DNA of 64,000 nucleotides from Cyanophora paradoxa. Lineage: Eukaryota > Glaucocystophyceae > Cyanophorales > Cyanophoraceae. Position numbers and translations under genes: made by a program. Within the stretch, counting starts at the first letter, position 1. Each line of letters opens with the position of its first letter. Of the stretch, positions 1-15,000 are shown one piece after another. The DNA lies in assembly GCA_004431415.1 (NCBI GenBank), contig QPMI01000534.1:1-64000 (forward strand), given 5' to 3'. The notes under the pieces were generated by a model. The model did no database searches. It was not told the DNA's origin and saw nothing but the letters and a program-made list of their open reading frames with translations.

Positions 1-3000
1 TGGGGGAGCGGGGGGGCCTGGCGGGCCTTGAGCTGCCTTGCGCTGTCGAGGGCTGAAGAGGGGGCCGGGCCAGCGACCCCGAGGCCAACTTCTGCACGGC
101 GAGACATTGGCGCGAAACCCAAAATTTCCCTGCTCTAGATTGCTCTAAACTGCACTTCAGACGTGCTCAGTTTCGCGCCAATCGTTCGCTGTGCTCCGCT
201 AGAATCTCGGCTGGACATGTATGGCGTCTGGTCGATTTGCTGGATAAAATAATGGAAAGCGATTGGCGAGAAACTGAAGCGTTTAATACTAGCTAGTATG
301 CATCTTGATGCTAGAGTAAGGCTCAGTTTCGTGCGGATGCGGTACGAAATTTTCGTAGATGTATGGCCATACAAAAGCGACGAGGAAAAGGCCAGTTTCG
401 CGGCGAGCTAGCCGAGCTAGCAGCGCGCCCGGCCGCGTCTTATTGCCCCAGCGTTCGAGTCCCGGAAGGGCAGTTGGGGGAGCGGGGGGCCTTGAGCGGC
501 CTTGAGCTGCCTTGCGCTGTCGAGGGCTGAAGAGGGGGCCGGGGCGCAGCGACCCCCGAGGCCAACTTCTGCACGGCGAGACATTGGCGCGAAACCCAAA
601 ATTTCCCTGCTCTAGATTGCTCTAAACTGCACTTCAGACGTGCTCAGTTTCGCGCCAATCGTTCGCTGTGCTCCGCTAGAATCTCGGCTGGACATGTATG
701 GCGTCTGGTCGATTGGCTGGATAAAATAATGGAAAGCGATTGGCGAGAAACTGAAGCGTTTAATACTAGCTAGTATGCATCTTGATGCTAGAGTAAGGCT
801 CAGTTTCGTGCGGATGCGGTACGAAATTTTCGTAGATGTATGGCCATACAAAAGCGACGAGGAAAAGGCCAGTTTCGCGGCGAGCTAGCCGAGCTAGCAG
901 CGCGCCCGGCCGGCGTCTTATTGCCCCAGCGTTCGAGTCCCGGGAAGGGCAGTTGGGGGGAGCGGGGGGGCCTGGGCGGGCCTTGAGCTGCCTTGCGCTG
1001 TCGAGGGCTGAAGAGGGGGCCGGGGCGCAGCGACCCCCGAGGCCAACTTCTGCACGGCGAGACATTGGCGCGAAACCCAAAATTTCCCTGCTCTAGATTG
1101 CTCTAAACTGCACTTCAGACGTGCTCAGTTTCGCGCCAATCGTTCGCTGTGCTCCGCTAGAATCTCGGCTGGACATGTATGGCGTCTGGTCGATTTGGCT
1201 GGATAAAATAATGGAAAGCGATTGGCGAGAAACTGAAGCGTTTAATACTAGCTAGTATGCATCTTGATGCTAGAGTAAGGCTCAGTTTCGTGCGGATGCG
1301 GTACGAAATTTTCGTAGATGTATGGCCATACAAAGCGACGAGGAAAAGGCCAGTTTCGCGGCGAGCTAGCCGAGCTAGCAGCGCGCCCGGCCGGCGTCTT
1401 ATTGCCCAGCGTTCGAGTCCGGGAAGGGCAGTTGGGGGAGCGGGGGGCCTGGCGGGCCTTGAGCTGCCTTGCGCTGTCGAGGGCTGAAGAGGGGGCCGGG
1501 GCGCAGCGACCCCGAGGCCAACTTCTGCACGGCGAGACATTGGCGCGAAACCCAAAATTTCCCTGCTCTAGATTGCTCTAAACTGCACTTCAGACGTGCT
1601 CAGTTTCGCGCCAATCGTTCGCTGTGCTCCGCTAGAATCTCGGCTGGACATGTATGGCGTCTGGTCGATTTGGCTGGATAAAATAATGGAAAGCGATTGG
1701 CGAGAAACTGAAGCGTTTAATACTAGCTAGTATGCATCTTGATGCTAGAGTAAGGCTCAGTTTCGTGCGGATGCGGTACGAAATTTTCGTAGATGTATGG
1801 CCATACAAAAGCGACGAGGAAAAGGCCAGTTTCGCGGCGAGCTAGCCGAGCTAGCAGCGCGCCCGGCCGGCGTCTTATTGCCCCAGCGTTCGAGTCCCGG
1901 GAAGGGCAGTTGGGGGGAGCGGGGGGCCTGGGCGGGCCTTGAGCTGCCTTGCGCTGTCGAGGGCTGAAGAGGGGGCCGGGCGCAGCGACCCCGAGGCCAA
2001 CTTCTGCACGGCGAGACATTGGCGCGAAACCCAAAATTTCCCTGCTCTAGATTGCTCTAAACTGCACTTCAGACGTGCTCAGTTTCGCGCCAATCGTTCG
2101 CTGTGCTCCGCTAGAATCTCGGCTGGACATGTATGGCGTCTGGTCGATTTGGCTGGATAAAATAATGGAAAGCGATTGGCGAGAAACTGAAGCGTTTAAT
2201 ACTAGCTAGTATGCATCTTGATGCTAGAGTAAGGCTCAGTTTCGTGCGGATGCGGTACGAAATTTCGTAGATGTATGGCCATACAAAAGCGACGAGGAAA
2301 AGGCCAGTTTCGCGGCGAGCTAGCCGAGCTAGCAGCGCGCCCGGCCGGCGTCTTATTGCCCCAGCGTTCGAGTCCCGGGAAGGGCAGTTGGGGGAGCGGG
2401 GGGCCTGGGCGGGCCTTGAGCTGCCTTGCGCTGTCGAGGGCTGAAGAGGGGGCCGGGGCGCAGCGACCCCCGAGGCCAACTTCTGCACGGCGAGACATTG
2501 GCGCGAAACCCAAAATTTCCCTGCTCTAGATTGCTCTAAACTGCACTTCAGACGTGCTCAGTTTCGCGCCAATCGTTCGCTGTGCTCCGCTAGAATCTCG
2601 GCTGGACATGTATGGCGTCTGGTCGATTTGGCTGGATAAAATAATGGAAAGCGATTGGCGAGAAACTGAAGCGTTTAATACTAGCTAGTATGCATCTTGA
2701 TGCTAGAGTAAGGCTCAGTTTCGTGCGGATGCGGTACGAAATTTTCGTAGATGTATGGCCATACAAAAGCGACGAGGAAAAGGCCAGTTTCGCGGCGAGC
2801 TAGCCGAGCTAGCAGCGCGCCCGGCCGGCGTCTTATTGCCCCAGCGTTCGAGTCCCGGGAAGGGCAGTTGGGGGAGCGGGGGGCCTGGGCGGGCCTTGAG
2901 CTGCCTTGCGCTGTCGAGGGCTGAAGAGGGGGCCGGGGCGCAGCGACCCCCGAGGCCAACTTCTGCACGGCGAGACATTGGCGCGAAACCCAAAATTTCC

Positions 3001-6000
3001 CTGCTCTAGATTGCTCTAAACTGCACTTCAGACGTGCTCAGTTTCGCGCCAATCGTTCGCTGTGCTCCGCTAGAATCTCGGCTGGACATGTATGGCGTCT
3101 GGTCGATTTGGCTGGATAAAATAATGGAAAGCGATTGGCGAGAAACTGAAGCGTTTAATACTAGCTAGTATGCATCTTGATGCTAGAGTAAGGCTCAGTT
3201 TCGTGCGGATGCGGTACGAAATTTTCGTAGATGTATGGCCATACAAAAGCGACGAGGAAAAGGCCAGTTTCGCGGCGAGCTAGCCGAGCTAGCAGCGCGC
3301 CCGGCCGGCGTCTTATTGCCCCAGCGTTCGAGTCCCGGGAAGGGCAGTTGGGGGGAGCGGGGGGCCTGGGCGGGCCTTGAGCTGCCTTGCGCTGTCGAGG
3401 GCTGAAGAGGGGGCCGGGGCGCAGCGACCCCCGAGGCCAACTTCTGCACGGCGAGACATTGGCGCGAAACCCAAAATTTCCCTGCTCTAGATTGCTCTAA
3501 ACTGCACTTCAGACGTGCTCAGTTTCGCGCCAATCGTTCGCTGTGCTCCGCTAGAATCTCGGCTGGACATGTATGGCGTCTGGTCGATTTGGCTGGATAA
3601 AATAATGGAAAGCGATTGGCGAGAAACTGAAGCGTTTAATACTAGCTAGTATGCATCTTGATGCTAGAGTAAGGCTCAGTTTCGTGCGGATGCGGTACGA
3701 AATTTTCGTAGATGTATGGCCATACAAAAGCGACGAGGAAAAGGCCAGTTTCGCGGCGAGCTAGCCGAGCTAGCAGCGCGCCCGGCCGGCGTCTTATTGC
3801 CCCAGCGTTCGAGTCCCGGGAAGGGCAGTTGGGGGAGCGGGGGGCCTGGCGGGCCTTGAGCTGCCTTGCGCTGTCGAGGGCTGAAGAGGGGGCCGGGGCG
3901 CAGCGACCCCCGAGGCCAACTTCTGCACGGCGAGACATTGGCGCGAAACCCAAAATTTCCCTGCTCTAGATTGCTCTAAACTGCACTTCAGACGTGCTCA
4001 GTTTCGCGCCAATCGTTCGCTGTGCTCCGCTAGAATCTCGGCTGGACATGTATGGCGTCTGGTCGATTTGGCTGGATAAAATAATGGAAAGCGATTGGCG
4101 AGAAACTGAAGCGTTTAATACTAGCTAGTATGCATCTTGATGCTAGAGTAAGGCTCAGTTTCGTGCGGATGCGGTACGAAATTTTCGTAGATGTATGGCC
4201 ATACAAAAGCGACGAGGAAAAGGCCAGTTTCGCGGCGAGCTAGCCGAGCTAGCAGCGCGCCCGGCCGGCGTCTTATTGCCCCAGCGTTCGAGTCCCGGGA
4301 AGGGCAGTTGGGGGAGCGGGGGGCCTGGGCGGGCCTTGAGCTGCCTTGCGCTGTCGAGGGCTGAAGAGGGGGCCGGGGCGCAGCGACCCCCGAGGCCAAC
4401 TTCTGCACGGCGAGACATTGGCGCGAAACCCAAAATTTCCCTGCTCTAGATTGCTCTAAACTGCACTTCAGACGTGCTCAGTTTCGCGCCAATCGTTCGC
4501 TGTGCTCCGCTAGAATCTCGGCTGGACATGTATGGCGTCTGGTCGATTTGGCTGGATAAAATAATGGAAAGCGATTGGCGAGAAACTGAAGCGTTTAATA
4601 CTAGCTAGTATGCATCTTGATGCTAGAGTAAGGCTCAGTTTCGTGCGGATGCGGTACGAAATTTCGTAGATGTATGGCCATACAAAAGCGACGAGGAAAA
4701 GGCCAGTTTCGCGGCGAGCTAGCCGAGCTAGCAGCGCGCCCGGCCGGCGTCTTATTGCCCCAGCGTTCGAGTCCCGGGAAGGGCAGTTGGGGGAGCGGGG
4801 GGCCTGGGCGGGCCTTGAGCTGCCTTGCGCTGTCGAGGGCTGAAGAGGGGGCCGGGGCGCAGCGACCCCCGAGGCCAACTTCTGCACGGCGAGACATTGG
4901 CGCGAAACCCAAAATTTCCCTGCTCTAGATTGCTCTAAACTGCACTTCAGACGTGCTCAGTTTCGCGCCAATCGTTCGCTGTGCTCCGCTAGAATCTCGG
5001 CTGGACATGTATGGCGTCTGGTCGATTTGGCTGGATAAAATAATGGAAAGCGATTGGCGAGAAACTGAAGCGTTTAATACTAGCTAGTATGCATCTTGAT
5101 GCTAGAGTAAGGCTCAGTTTCGTGCGGATGCGGTACGAAATTTTCGTAGATGTATGGCCATACAAAAGCGACGAGGAAAAGGCCAGTTTCGCGGCGAGCT
5201 AGCCGAGCTAGCAGCGCGCCCGGCCGGCGTCTTATTGCCCCAGCGTTCGAGTCCCGGGAAGGGCAGTTGGGGGAGCGGGGGGCCTGGGCGGGCCTTGAGC
5301 TGCCTTGCGCTGTCGAGGGCTGAAGAGGGGGCCGGGGCGCAGCGACCCCCGAGGCCAACTTCTGCACGGCGAGACATTGGCGCGAAACCCAAAATTTCCC
5401 TGCTCTAGATTGCTCTAAACTGCACTTCAGACGTGCTCAGTTTCGCGCCAATCGTTCGCTGTGCTCCGCTAGAATCTCGGCTGGACATGTATGGCGTCTG
5501 GTCGATTTGGCTGGATAAAATAATGGAAAGCGATTGGCGAGAAACTGAAGCGTTTAATACTAGCTAGTATGCATCTTGATGCTAGAGTAAGGCTCAGTTT
5601 CGTGCGGATGCGGTACGAAATTTTCGTAGATGTATGGCCATACAAAAGCGACGAGGAAAAGGCCAGTTTCGCGGCGAGCTAGCCGAGCTAGCAGCGCGCC
5701 CGGCCGGCGTCTTATTGCCCCAGCGTTCGAGTCCGGGAAGGGCAGTTGGGGGGAGCGGGGGGCCTGGGCGGGCCTTGAGCTGCCTTGCGCTGTCGAGGGC
5801 TGAAGAGGGGCCGGGGCGCAGCGACCCCCGAGGCCAACTTCTGCACGGCGAGACATTGGCGCGAAACCCAAAATTTCCCTGCTCTAGATTGCTCTAAACT
5901 GCACTTCAGACGTGCTCAGTTTCGCGCCAATCGTTCGCTGTGCTCCGCTAGAATCTCGGCTGGACATGTATGGCGTCTGGTCGATTTGGCTGGATAAAAT

Positions 6001-9000
6001 AATGGAAAGCGATTGGCGAGAAACTGAAGCGTTTAATACTAGCTAGTATGCATCTTGATGCTAGAGTAAGGCTCAGTTTCGTGCGGATGCGGTACGAAAT
6101 TTTCGTAGATGTATGGCCATACAAAAGCGACGAGGAAAAGGCCAGTTTCGCGGCGAGCTAGCCGAGCTAGCAGCGCGCCCGGCCGGCGTCTTATTGCCCC
6201 AGCGTTCGAGTCCCGGGAAGGCAGTTGGGGGAGCGGGGGGCCTGGGCGGGCCTTGAGCTGCCTTGCGCTGTCGAGGGCTGAAGAGGGGCCGGGGCGCAGC
6301 GACCCCGAGGCCAACTTCTGCACGGCGAGACATTGGCGCGAAACCCAAAATTTCCCTGCTCTAGATTGCTCTAAACTGCACTTCAGACGTGCTCAGTTTC
6401 GCGCCAATCGTTCGCTGTGCTCCGCTAGAATCTCGGCTGGACATGTATGGCGTCTGGTCGATTTGGCTGGATAAAATAATGGAAAGCGATTGGCGAGAAA
6501 CTGAAGCGTTTAATACTAGCTAGTATGCATCTTGATGCTAGAGTAAGGCTCAGTTTCGTGCGGATGCGGTACGAAATTTTCGTAGATGTATGGCCATACA
6601 AAAGCGACGAGGAAAAGGCCAGTTTCGCGGCGAGCTAGCCGAGCTAGCAGCGCGCCCGGCCGGCGTCTTATTGCCCCAGCGTTCGAGTCCCGGGAAGGGC
6701 AGTTGGGGGAGCGGGGGGCCTGGGCGGGCCTTGAGCTGCCTTGCGCTGTCGAGGGCTGAAGAGGGGGCCGGGGCGCAGCGACCCCGAGGCCAACTTCTGC
6801 ACGGCGAGACATTGGCGCGAAACCCAAAATTTCCCTGCTCTAGATTGCTCTAAACTGCACTTCAGACGTGCTCAGTTTCGCGCCAATCGTTCGCTGTGCT
6901 CCGCTAGAATCTCGGCTGGACATGTATGGCGTCTGGTCGATTTGGCTGGATAAAATAATGGAAAGCGATTGGCGAGAAACTGAAGCGTTTAATACTAGCT
7001 AGTATGCATCTTGATGCTAGAGTAAGGCTCAGTTTCGTGCGGATGCGGTACGAAATTTTCGTAGATGTATGGCCATACAAAAGCGACGAGGAAAAGGCCA
7101 GTTTCGCGGCGAGCTAGCCGAGCTAGCAGCGCGCCCGGCCGGCGTCTTATTGCCCCAGCGTTCGAGTCCCGGGAAGGGCAGTTGGGGGAGCGGGGGGCCT
7201 GGGCGGGCCTTGAGCTGCCTTGCGCTGTCGAGGGCTGAAGAGGGGGCCGGGGCGCAGCGACCCCGAGGCCAACTTCTGCACGGCGAGACATTGGCGCGAA
7301 ACCCAAAATTCCCTGCTCTAGATTGCTCTAAACTGCACTTCAGACGTGCTCAGTTTCGCGCCAATCGTTCGCTGTGCTCCGCTAGAATCTCGGCTGGACA
7401 TGTATGGCGTCTGGTCGATTTGGCTGGATAAAATAATGGAAAGCGATTGGCGAGAAACTGAAGCGTTTAATACTAGCTAGTATGCATCTTGATGCTAGAG
7501 TAAGGCTCAGTTTCGTGCGGATGCGGTACGAAATTTTCGTAGATGTATGGCCATACAAAAGCGACGAGGAAAAGGCCAGTTTCGCGGCGAGCTAGCCGAG
7601 CTAGCAGCGCGCCCGGCCGGCGTCTTATTGCCCAGCGTTCGAGTCCCGGGAAGGGCAGTTGGGGGAGCGGGGGGGCCTGGGCGGGCCTTGAGCTGCCTTG
7701 CGCTGTCGAGGGCTGAAGAGGGGCCGGGGCGCAGCGACCCCGAGGCCAACTTCTGCACGGCGAGACATTGGCGCGAAACCCAAAATTTCCCTGCTCTAGA
7801 TTGCTCTAAACTGCACTTCAGACGTGCTCAGTTTCGCGCCAATCGTTCGCTGTGCTCCGCTAGAATCTCGGCTGGACATGTATGGCGTCTGGTCGATTTG
7901 GCTGGATAAAATAATGGAAAGCGATTGGCGAGAAACTGAAGCGTTTAATACTAGCTAGTATGCATCTTGATGCTAGAGTAAGGCTCAGTTTCGTGCGGAT
8001 GCGGTACGAAATTTTCGTAGATGTATGGCCATACAAAAGCGACGAGGAAAAGGCCAGTTTCGCGGCGAGCTAGCCGAGCTAGCAGCGCGCCCGGCCGGCG
8101 TCTTATTGCCCAGCGTTCGAGTCCCGGAAGGGCAGTTGGGGGAGCGGGGGGCCTGGGCGGGCCTTGAGCTGCCTTGCGCTGTCGAGGGCTGAAGAGGGGC
8201 CGGGGCGCAGCGACCCCCGAGGCCAACTTCTGCACGGCGAGACATTGGCGCGAAACCCAAAATTTCCCTGCTCTAGATTGCTCTAAACTGCACTTCAGAC
8301 GTGCTCAGTTTCGCGCCAATCGTTCGCTGTGCTCCGCTAGAATCTCGGCTGGACATGTATGGCGTCTGGTCGATTTGGCTGGATAAAATAATGGAAAGCG
8401 ATTGGCGAGAAACTGAAGCGTTTAATACTAGCTAGTATGCATCTTGATGCTAGAGTAAGGCTCAGTTTCGTGCGGATGCGGTACGAAATTTTCGTAGATG
8501 TATGGCCATACAAAAGCGACGAGGAAAAGGCCAGTTTCGCGGCGAGCTAGCCGAGCTAGCAGCGCGCCCGGCCGGCGTCTTATTGCCCAGCGTTCGAGTC
8601 CCGGAAGGGCAGTTGGGGGAGCGGGGGGCCTGGGCGGGCCTTGAGCTGCCTTGCGCTGTCGAGGGCTGAAGAGGGGGCCGGGGCGCAGCGACCCCGAGGC
8701 CAACTTCTGCACGGCGAGACATTGGCGCGAAACCCAAAATTTCCCTGCTCTAGATTGCTCTAAACTGCACTTCAGACGTGCTCAGTTTCGCGCCAATCGT
8801 TCGCTGTGCTCCGCTAGAATCTCGGCTGGACATGTATGGCGTCTGGTCGATTTGGCTGGATAAAATAATGGAAAGCGATTGGCGAGAAACTGAAGCGTTT
8901 AATACTAGCTAGTATGCATCTTGATGCTAGAGTAAGGCTCAGTTTCGTGCGGATGCGGTACGAAATTTTCGTAGATGTATGGCCATACAAAAGCGACGAG

Positions 9001-12000
9001 GAAAAGGCCAGTTTCGCGGCGAGCTAGCCGAGCTAGCAGCGCGCCCGGCCGGCGTCTTATTGCCCAGCGTTCGAGTCCCGGGAAGGGCAGTTGGGGGGAG
9101 CGGGGGGCCTGGGCGGGCCTTGAGCTGCCTTGCGCTGTCGAGGGCTGAAGAGGGGGCCGGGGCGCAGCGACCCCGAGGCCAACTTCTGCACGGCGAGACA
9201 TTGGCGCGAAACCCAAAATTTCCCTGCTCTAGATTGCTCTAAACTGCACTTCAGACGTGCTCAGTTTCGCGCCAATCGTTCGCTGTGCTCCGCTAGAATC
9301 TCGGCTGGACATGTATGGCGTCTGGTCGATTTGGCTGGATAAAATAATGGAAAGCGATTGGCGAGAAACTGAAGCGTTTAATACTAGCTAGTATGCATCT
9401 TGATGCTAGAGTAAGGCTCAGTTTCGTGCGGATGCGGTACGAAATTTTCGTAGATGTATGGCCATACAAAAGCGACGAGGAAAAGGCCAGTTTCGCGGCG
9501 AGCTAGCCGAGCTAGCAGCGCGCCCGGCCGGCGTCTTATTGCCCAGCGTTCGAGTCCCGGGAAGGGCAGTTGGGGGAGCGGGGGGCCTGGGCGGGCCTTG
9601 AGCTGCCTTGCGCTGTCGAGGGCTGAAGAGGGGGCCGGGGCGCAGCGACCCCGAGGCCAACTTCTGCACGGCGAGACATTGGCGCGAAACCCAAAATTTC
9701 CCTGCTCTAGATTGCTCTAAACTGCACTTCAGACGTGCTCAGTTTCGCGCCAATCGTTCGCTGTGCTCCGCTAGAATCTCGGCTGGACATGTATGGCGTC
9801 TGGTCGATTTGGCTGGATAAAATAATGGAAAGCGATTGGCGAGAAACTGAAGCGTTTAATACTAGCTAGTATGCATCTTGATGCTAGAGTAAGGCTCAGT
9901 TTCGTGCGGATGCGGTACGAAATTTTCGTAGATGTATGGCCATACAAAGCGACGAGGAAAAGGCCAGTTTCGCGGCGAGCTAGCCGAGCTAGCAGCGCGC
10001 CCGGCCGGCGTCTTATTGCCCCAGCGTTCGAGTCCGGGAAGGGCAGTTGGGGGAGCGGGGGGCCTGGGCGGGCCTTGAGCTGCCTTGCGCTGTCGAGGGC
10101 TGAAGAGGGGCCGGGGCGCAGCGACCCCCGAGGCCAACTTCTGCACGGCGAGACATTGGCGCGAAACCCAAAATTTCCCTGCTCTAGATTGCTCTAAACT
10201 GCACTTCAGACGTGCTCAGTTTCGCGCCAATCGTTCGCTGTGCTCCGCTAGAATCTCGGCTGGACATGTATGGCGTCTGGTCGATTTGGCTGGATAAAAT
10301 AATGGAAAGCGATTGGCGAGAAACTGAAGCGTTTAATACTAGCTAGTATGCATCTTGATGCTAGAGTAAGGCTCAGTTTCGTGCGGATGCGGTACGAAAT
10401 TTTCGTAGATGTATGGCCATACAAAAGCGACGAGGAAAAGGCCAGTTTCGCGGCGAGCTAGCCGAGCTAGCAGCGCGCCCGGCCGGCGTCTTATTGCCCC
10501 AGCGTTCGAGTCCCGGGAAGGGCAGTTGGGGGAGCGGGGGGCCTGGGCGGGCCTTGAGCTGCCTTGCGCTGTCGAGGGCTGAAGAGGGGGCCGGGCGCAG
10601 CGACCCCCGAGGCCAACTTCTGCACGGCGAGACATTGGCGCGAAACCCAAAATTTCCCTGCTCTAGATTGCTCTAAACTGCACTTCAGACGTGCTCAGTT
10701 TCGCGCCAATCGTTCGCTGTGCTCCGCTAGAATCTCGGCTGGACATGTATGGCGTCTGGTCGATTTGGCTGGATAAAATAATGGAAAGCGATTGGCGAGA
10801 AACTGAAGCGTTTAATACTAGCTAGTATGCATCTTGATGCTAGAGTAAGGCTCAGTTTCGTGCGGATGCGGTACGAAATTTTCGTAGATGTATGGCCATA
10901 CAAAAGCGACGAGGAAAAGGCCAGTTTCGCGGCGAGCTAGCCGAGCTAGCAGCGCGCCCGGCCGGCGTCTTATTGCCCAGCGTTCGAGTCCCGGGAAGGG
11001 CAGTTGGGGGAGCGGGGGGCCTGGGCGGGCCTTGAGCTGCCTTGCGCTGTCGAGGGCTGAAGAGGGGGCCGGGGCGCAGCGACCCCGAGGCCAACTTCTG
11101 CACGGCGAGACATTGGCGCGAAACCCAAAATTTCCCTGCTCTAGATTGCTCTAAACTGCACTTCAGACGTGCTCAGTTTCGCGCCAATCGTTCGCTGTGC
11201 TCCGCTAGAATCTCGGCTGGACATGTATGGCGTCTGGTCGATTTGGCTGGATAAAATAATGGAAAGCGATTGGCGAGAAACTGAAGCGTTTAATACTAGC
11301 TAGTATGCATCTTGATGCTAGAGTAAGGCTCAGTTTCGTGCGGATGCGGTACGAAATTTTCGTAGATGTATGGCCATACAAAAGCGACGAGGAAAAGGCC
11401 AGTTTCGCGGCGAGCTAGCCGAGCTAGCAGCGCGCCCGGCCGGCGTCTTATTGCCCCAGCGTTCGAGTCCCGGAAGGGCAGTTGGGGGAGCGGGGGGCCT
11501 GGGCGGGCCTTGAGCTGCCTTGCGCTGTCGAGGGCTGAAGAGGGGCCGGGGCGCAGCGACCCCCGAGGCCAACTTCTGCACGGCGAGACATTGGCGCGAA
11601 ACCCAAAATTTCCCTGCTCTAGATTGCTCTAAACTGCACTTCAGACGTGCTCAGTTTCGCGCCAATCGTTCGCTGTGCTCCGCTAGAATCTCGGCTGGAC
11701 ATGTATGGCGTCTGGTCGATTTGGCTGGATAAAATAATGGAAAGCGATTGGCGAGAAACTGAAGCGTTTAATACTAGCTAGTATGCATCTTGATGCTAGA
11801 GTAAGGCTCAGTTTCGTGCGGATGCGGTACGAAATTTTCGTAGATGTATGGCCATACAAAAGCGACGAGGAAAAGGCCAGTTTCGCGGCGAGCTAGCCGA
11901 GCTAGCAGCGCGCCCGGCCGGCGTCTTATTGCCCAGCGTTCGAGTCCCGGGAAGGGCAGTTGGGGGAGCGGGGGGCCTGGGCGGGCCTTGAGCTGCCTTG

Positions 12001-15000
12001 CGCTGTCGAGGGCTGAAGAGGGGCCGGGGCGCAGCGACCCCCGAGGCCAACTTCTGCACGGCGAGACATTGGCGCGAAACCCAAAATTTCCCTGCTCTAG
12101 ATTGCTCTAAACTGCACTTCAGACGTGCTCAGTTTCGCGCCAATCGTTCGCTGTGCTCCGCTAGAATTCGGCTGGACATGTATGGCGTCTGGTCGATTTG
12201 GCTGGATAAAATAATGGAAGCGATTGGCGAGAAACTGAAGCGTTTAATACTAGCTAGTATGCATCTTGATGCTAGAGTAAGGCTCAGTTTCGTGCGGATC
12301 CGGTACGAAATTTTCGTAGATGTATGGCCATACAAAAGCGACGAGGAAAAGGCCAGTTTCGCGGCGAGCTAGCCGAGCTAGCAGCGCGCCCGGCCGGCGT
12401 CTTATTGCCCAGCGTTCGAGTCCCGGAAGGGCAGTTGGGGGGAGCGGGGGGCCTGGGCGGGCCTTGAGCTGCCTTGCGCTGTCGAGGGCTGAAGAGGGGC
12501 CGGGGCGCAGCGACCCCGAGGCCAACTTCTGCACGGCGAGACATTGGCGCGAAACCAAAATTTCCCTGCTCTAGATTGCTCTAAACTGCACTTCAGACGT
12601 GCTCAGTTTCGCGCCAATCGTTCGCTGTGCTCCGCTAGAATCTCGGCTGGACATGTATGGCGTCTGGTCGATTTGGCTGGATAAAATAATGGAAGCGATT
12701 GGCGAGAAACTGAAGCGTTTAATACTAGCTAGTATGCATCTTGATGCTAGAATAAGGCTCAGTTTCGTGCGGATCGGTACGAAATTTCGTAGATGTATGG
12801 CCATACAAAGCGACGAGGAAAAGGCCAGTTTCGCGGCGAGCTAGCCGAGCTAGCAGCGCGCCCGGCCGGCGTCTTATTGCCCAGCGTTCGAGTCCCGGGA
12901 AGGCAGTTGGGGGAGCGGGGGGCCTGGCGGGCCTTGAGCTGCCTTGCGCTGTCGAGGGCTGAAGAGGGGCCGGGCGCAGCGACCCCCGAGGCCAACTTCT
13001 GCACGGCGAGACATTGGCGCGAAACCAAAATTTCCCTGCTCTAGATTGCTCTAAACTGCACTTCAGACGTGCTCAGTTTCGCGCCAATCGTTCGCTGTGC
13101 TCCGCTAGAATTCGGCTGGACATGTATGGCGTCTGTCGATTTGCTGGATAAAATAATGGAAGCGATTGGCGAGAAACTGAAGCGTTTAATACTAGCTAGT
13201 ATGCATCTTGATGCTAGAGTAAGCTCAGTTTCGTGCGGATCGGTACGAAATTTTCGTAGATGTATGGCCATACAAAGCGACGAGGAAAAGGCCAGTTTCG
13301 CGGCGAGCTAGCCGAGCTAGCAGCGCGCCCGGCCGGCGTCTTATTGCCCAGCGTTCGAGTCCCGGGAAGGGCAGTTGGGGGAGCGGGGGCCTGGGCGGGC
13401 CTTGAGCTGCCTTGCGCTGTCGAGGGCTGAAGAGGGGCCGGGGCGCAGCGACCCCGAGGCCAACTTCTGCACGGCGAGACATTGGCGCGAAACCAAAATT
13501 TCCCTGCTCTAGATTGCTCTAAACTGCACTTCGACGTGCTCAGTTTCGCGCCAATCGTTCGCTGTGCTCCGCTAGAATTCGGCTGGACATGTATGGCGTC
13601 TGGTCGATTTGGCTGGATAAAATAATGGAAGCGATTGGCGAGAAACTGAAGCGTTTAATACTAGCTAGTATGCATCTTGATGCTAGATAAGGCTCAGTTT
13701 CGTGCGGATCGGTACGAAATTTTCTAGATGTATGGCCATACAAAGCGACGAGGAAAGGCCAGTTTCGCGGCGAGCTAGCCGAGCTAGCAGCGCGCCCGGC
13801 CGGCGTCTTATTGCCCAGCGTTCGAGTCCCGGAAGGGCAGTTGGGGGAGCGGGGGGCCTGGGCGGCCTTGAGCTGCCTTGCGCTGTCGAGGGCTGAAGAG
13901 GGGCCGGGCGCAGCGACCCCCGAGGCCAACTTCTGCACGGCGAGACATTGGCGCGAAACCAAAATTTCCCTGCTCTAGATTGCTCTAAACTGCACTTCGA
14001 CGTGCTCAGTTTCGCGCCAATCGTTCGCTGTGCTCCGCTAGAATTCGGCTGGACATGTATGCGTCTGGTCGATTTGGCTGGATAAAATAATGGAAAGCGA
14101 TTGGCGAGAAACTGAAGCGTTTAATACTAGCTAGTATGCATCTTGATGCTAGAATAAGGCTCAGTTTCGTGCGGATCGGTACGAAATTTTCTAGATGTAT
14201 GGCCATACAAAGCGACGAGGAAAAGGCCAGTTTCGCGGCGAGCTAGCCGAGCTAGCAGCGCGCCGGCCGGCGTCTTATTGCTCCAGCGTTCGAGTCCCGG
14301 AAGGGCAGTTGGGGGAGCGGGGGGCCTGGGCGGGCCTTGAGCTGCCTTGCGCTGTCGAGGCTGAAGAGGGGCCGGGGCGCAGCGACCCCGAGGCCAACTT
14401 CTGCACGGCGAGACATTGGCGCGAAACCAAAATTTCCCTGCTCTAGATTGCTCTAAACTGCACTTCTGACGTGCTCAGTTTCGCGCCAATCGTTCGCTGT
14501 GCTCCGCTAGAATTCGGCTGGACATGTATGGCGTCTGGTCGATTTGGCTGGATAAAATAATGGAAGCGATTGGCGAGAAACTGAAGCGTTTAATACTAGC
14601 TAGTATGCATCTTGATGCTAGAATAAGGCTCAGTTTCGTGCGGATCGGTACGAAATTTTCTAGATGTATGGCCATACAAAGCGACGAGAAAAGGCCAGTT
14701 TCGCGGCGAGCTAGCCGAGCTAGCAGCGCGCCCGGCCGCGTCTTATTGCTCCAGCGTTCGAGTCCCGGAAGGCAGTTGGGGGAGCGGGGGGCCTGGGCGG
14801 CCTTGAGCTGCCTTGCGCTGTCGAGGGCTGAAGAGGGGCCGGGCGCAGCGACCCCGAGGCCAACTTCTGCACGGCGAGACATTGGCGCGAAACCAAAATT
14901 TCCCTGCTCTAGATTGCTCTAACTGCACTTCGACGTGCTCAGTTTCGCGCCAATCGTTCGCTGTGCTCCGCTAGAATTCGGCTGGACATGTATGGCGTCT

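Noticed and set aside
409-462. Functional tRNA-Lys gene in each satellite unit
   Set aside because: The boxes and spacing fit, but the stems do not pair; kept only as a degenerate promoter-like feature.
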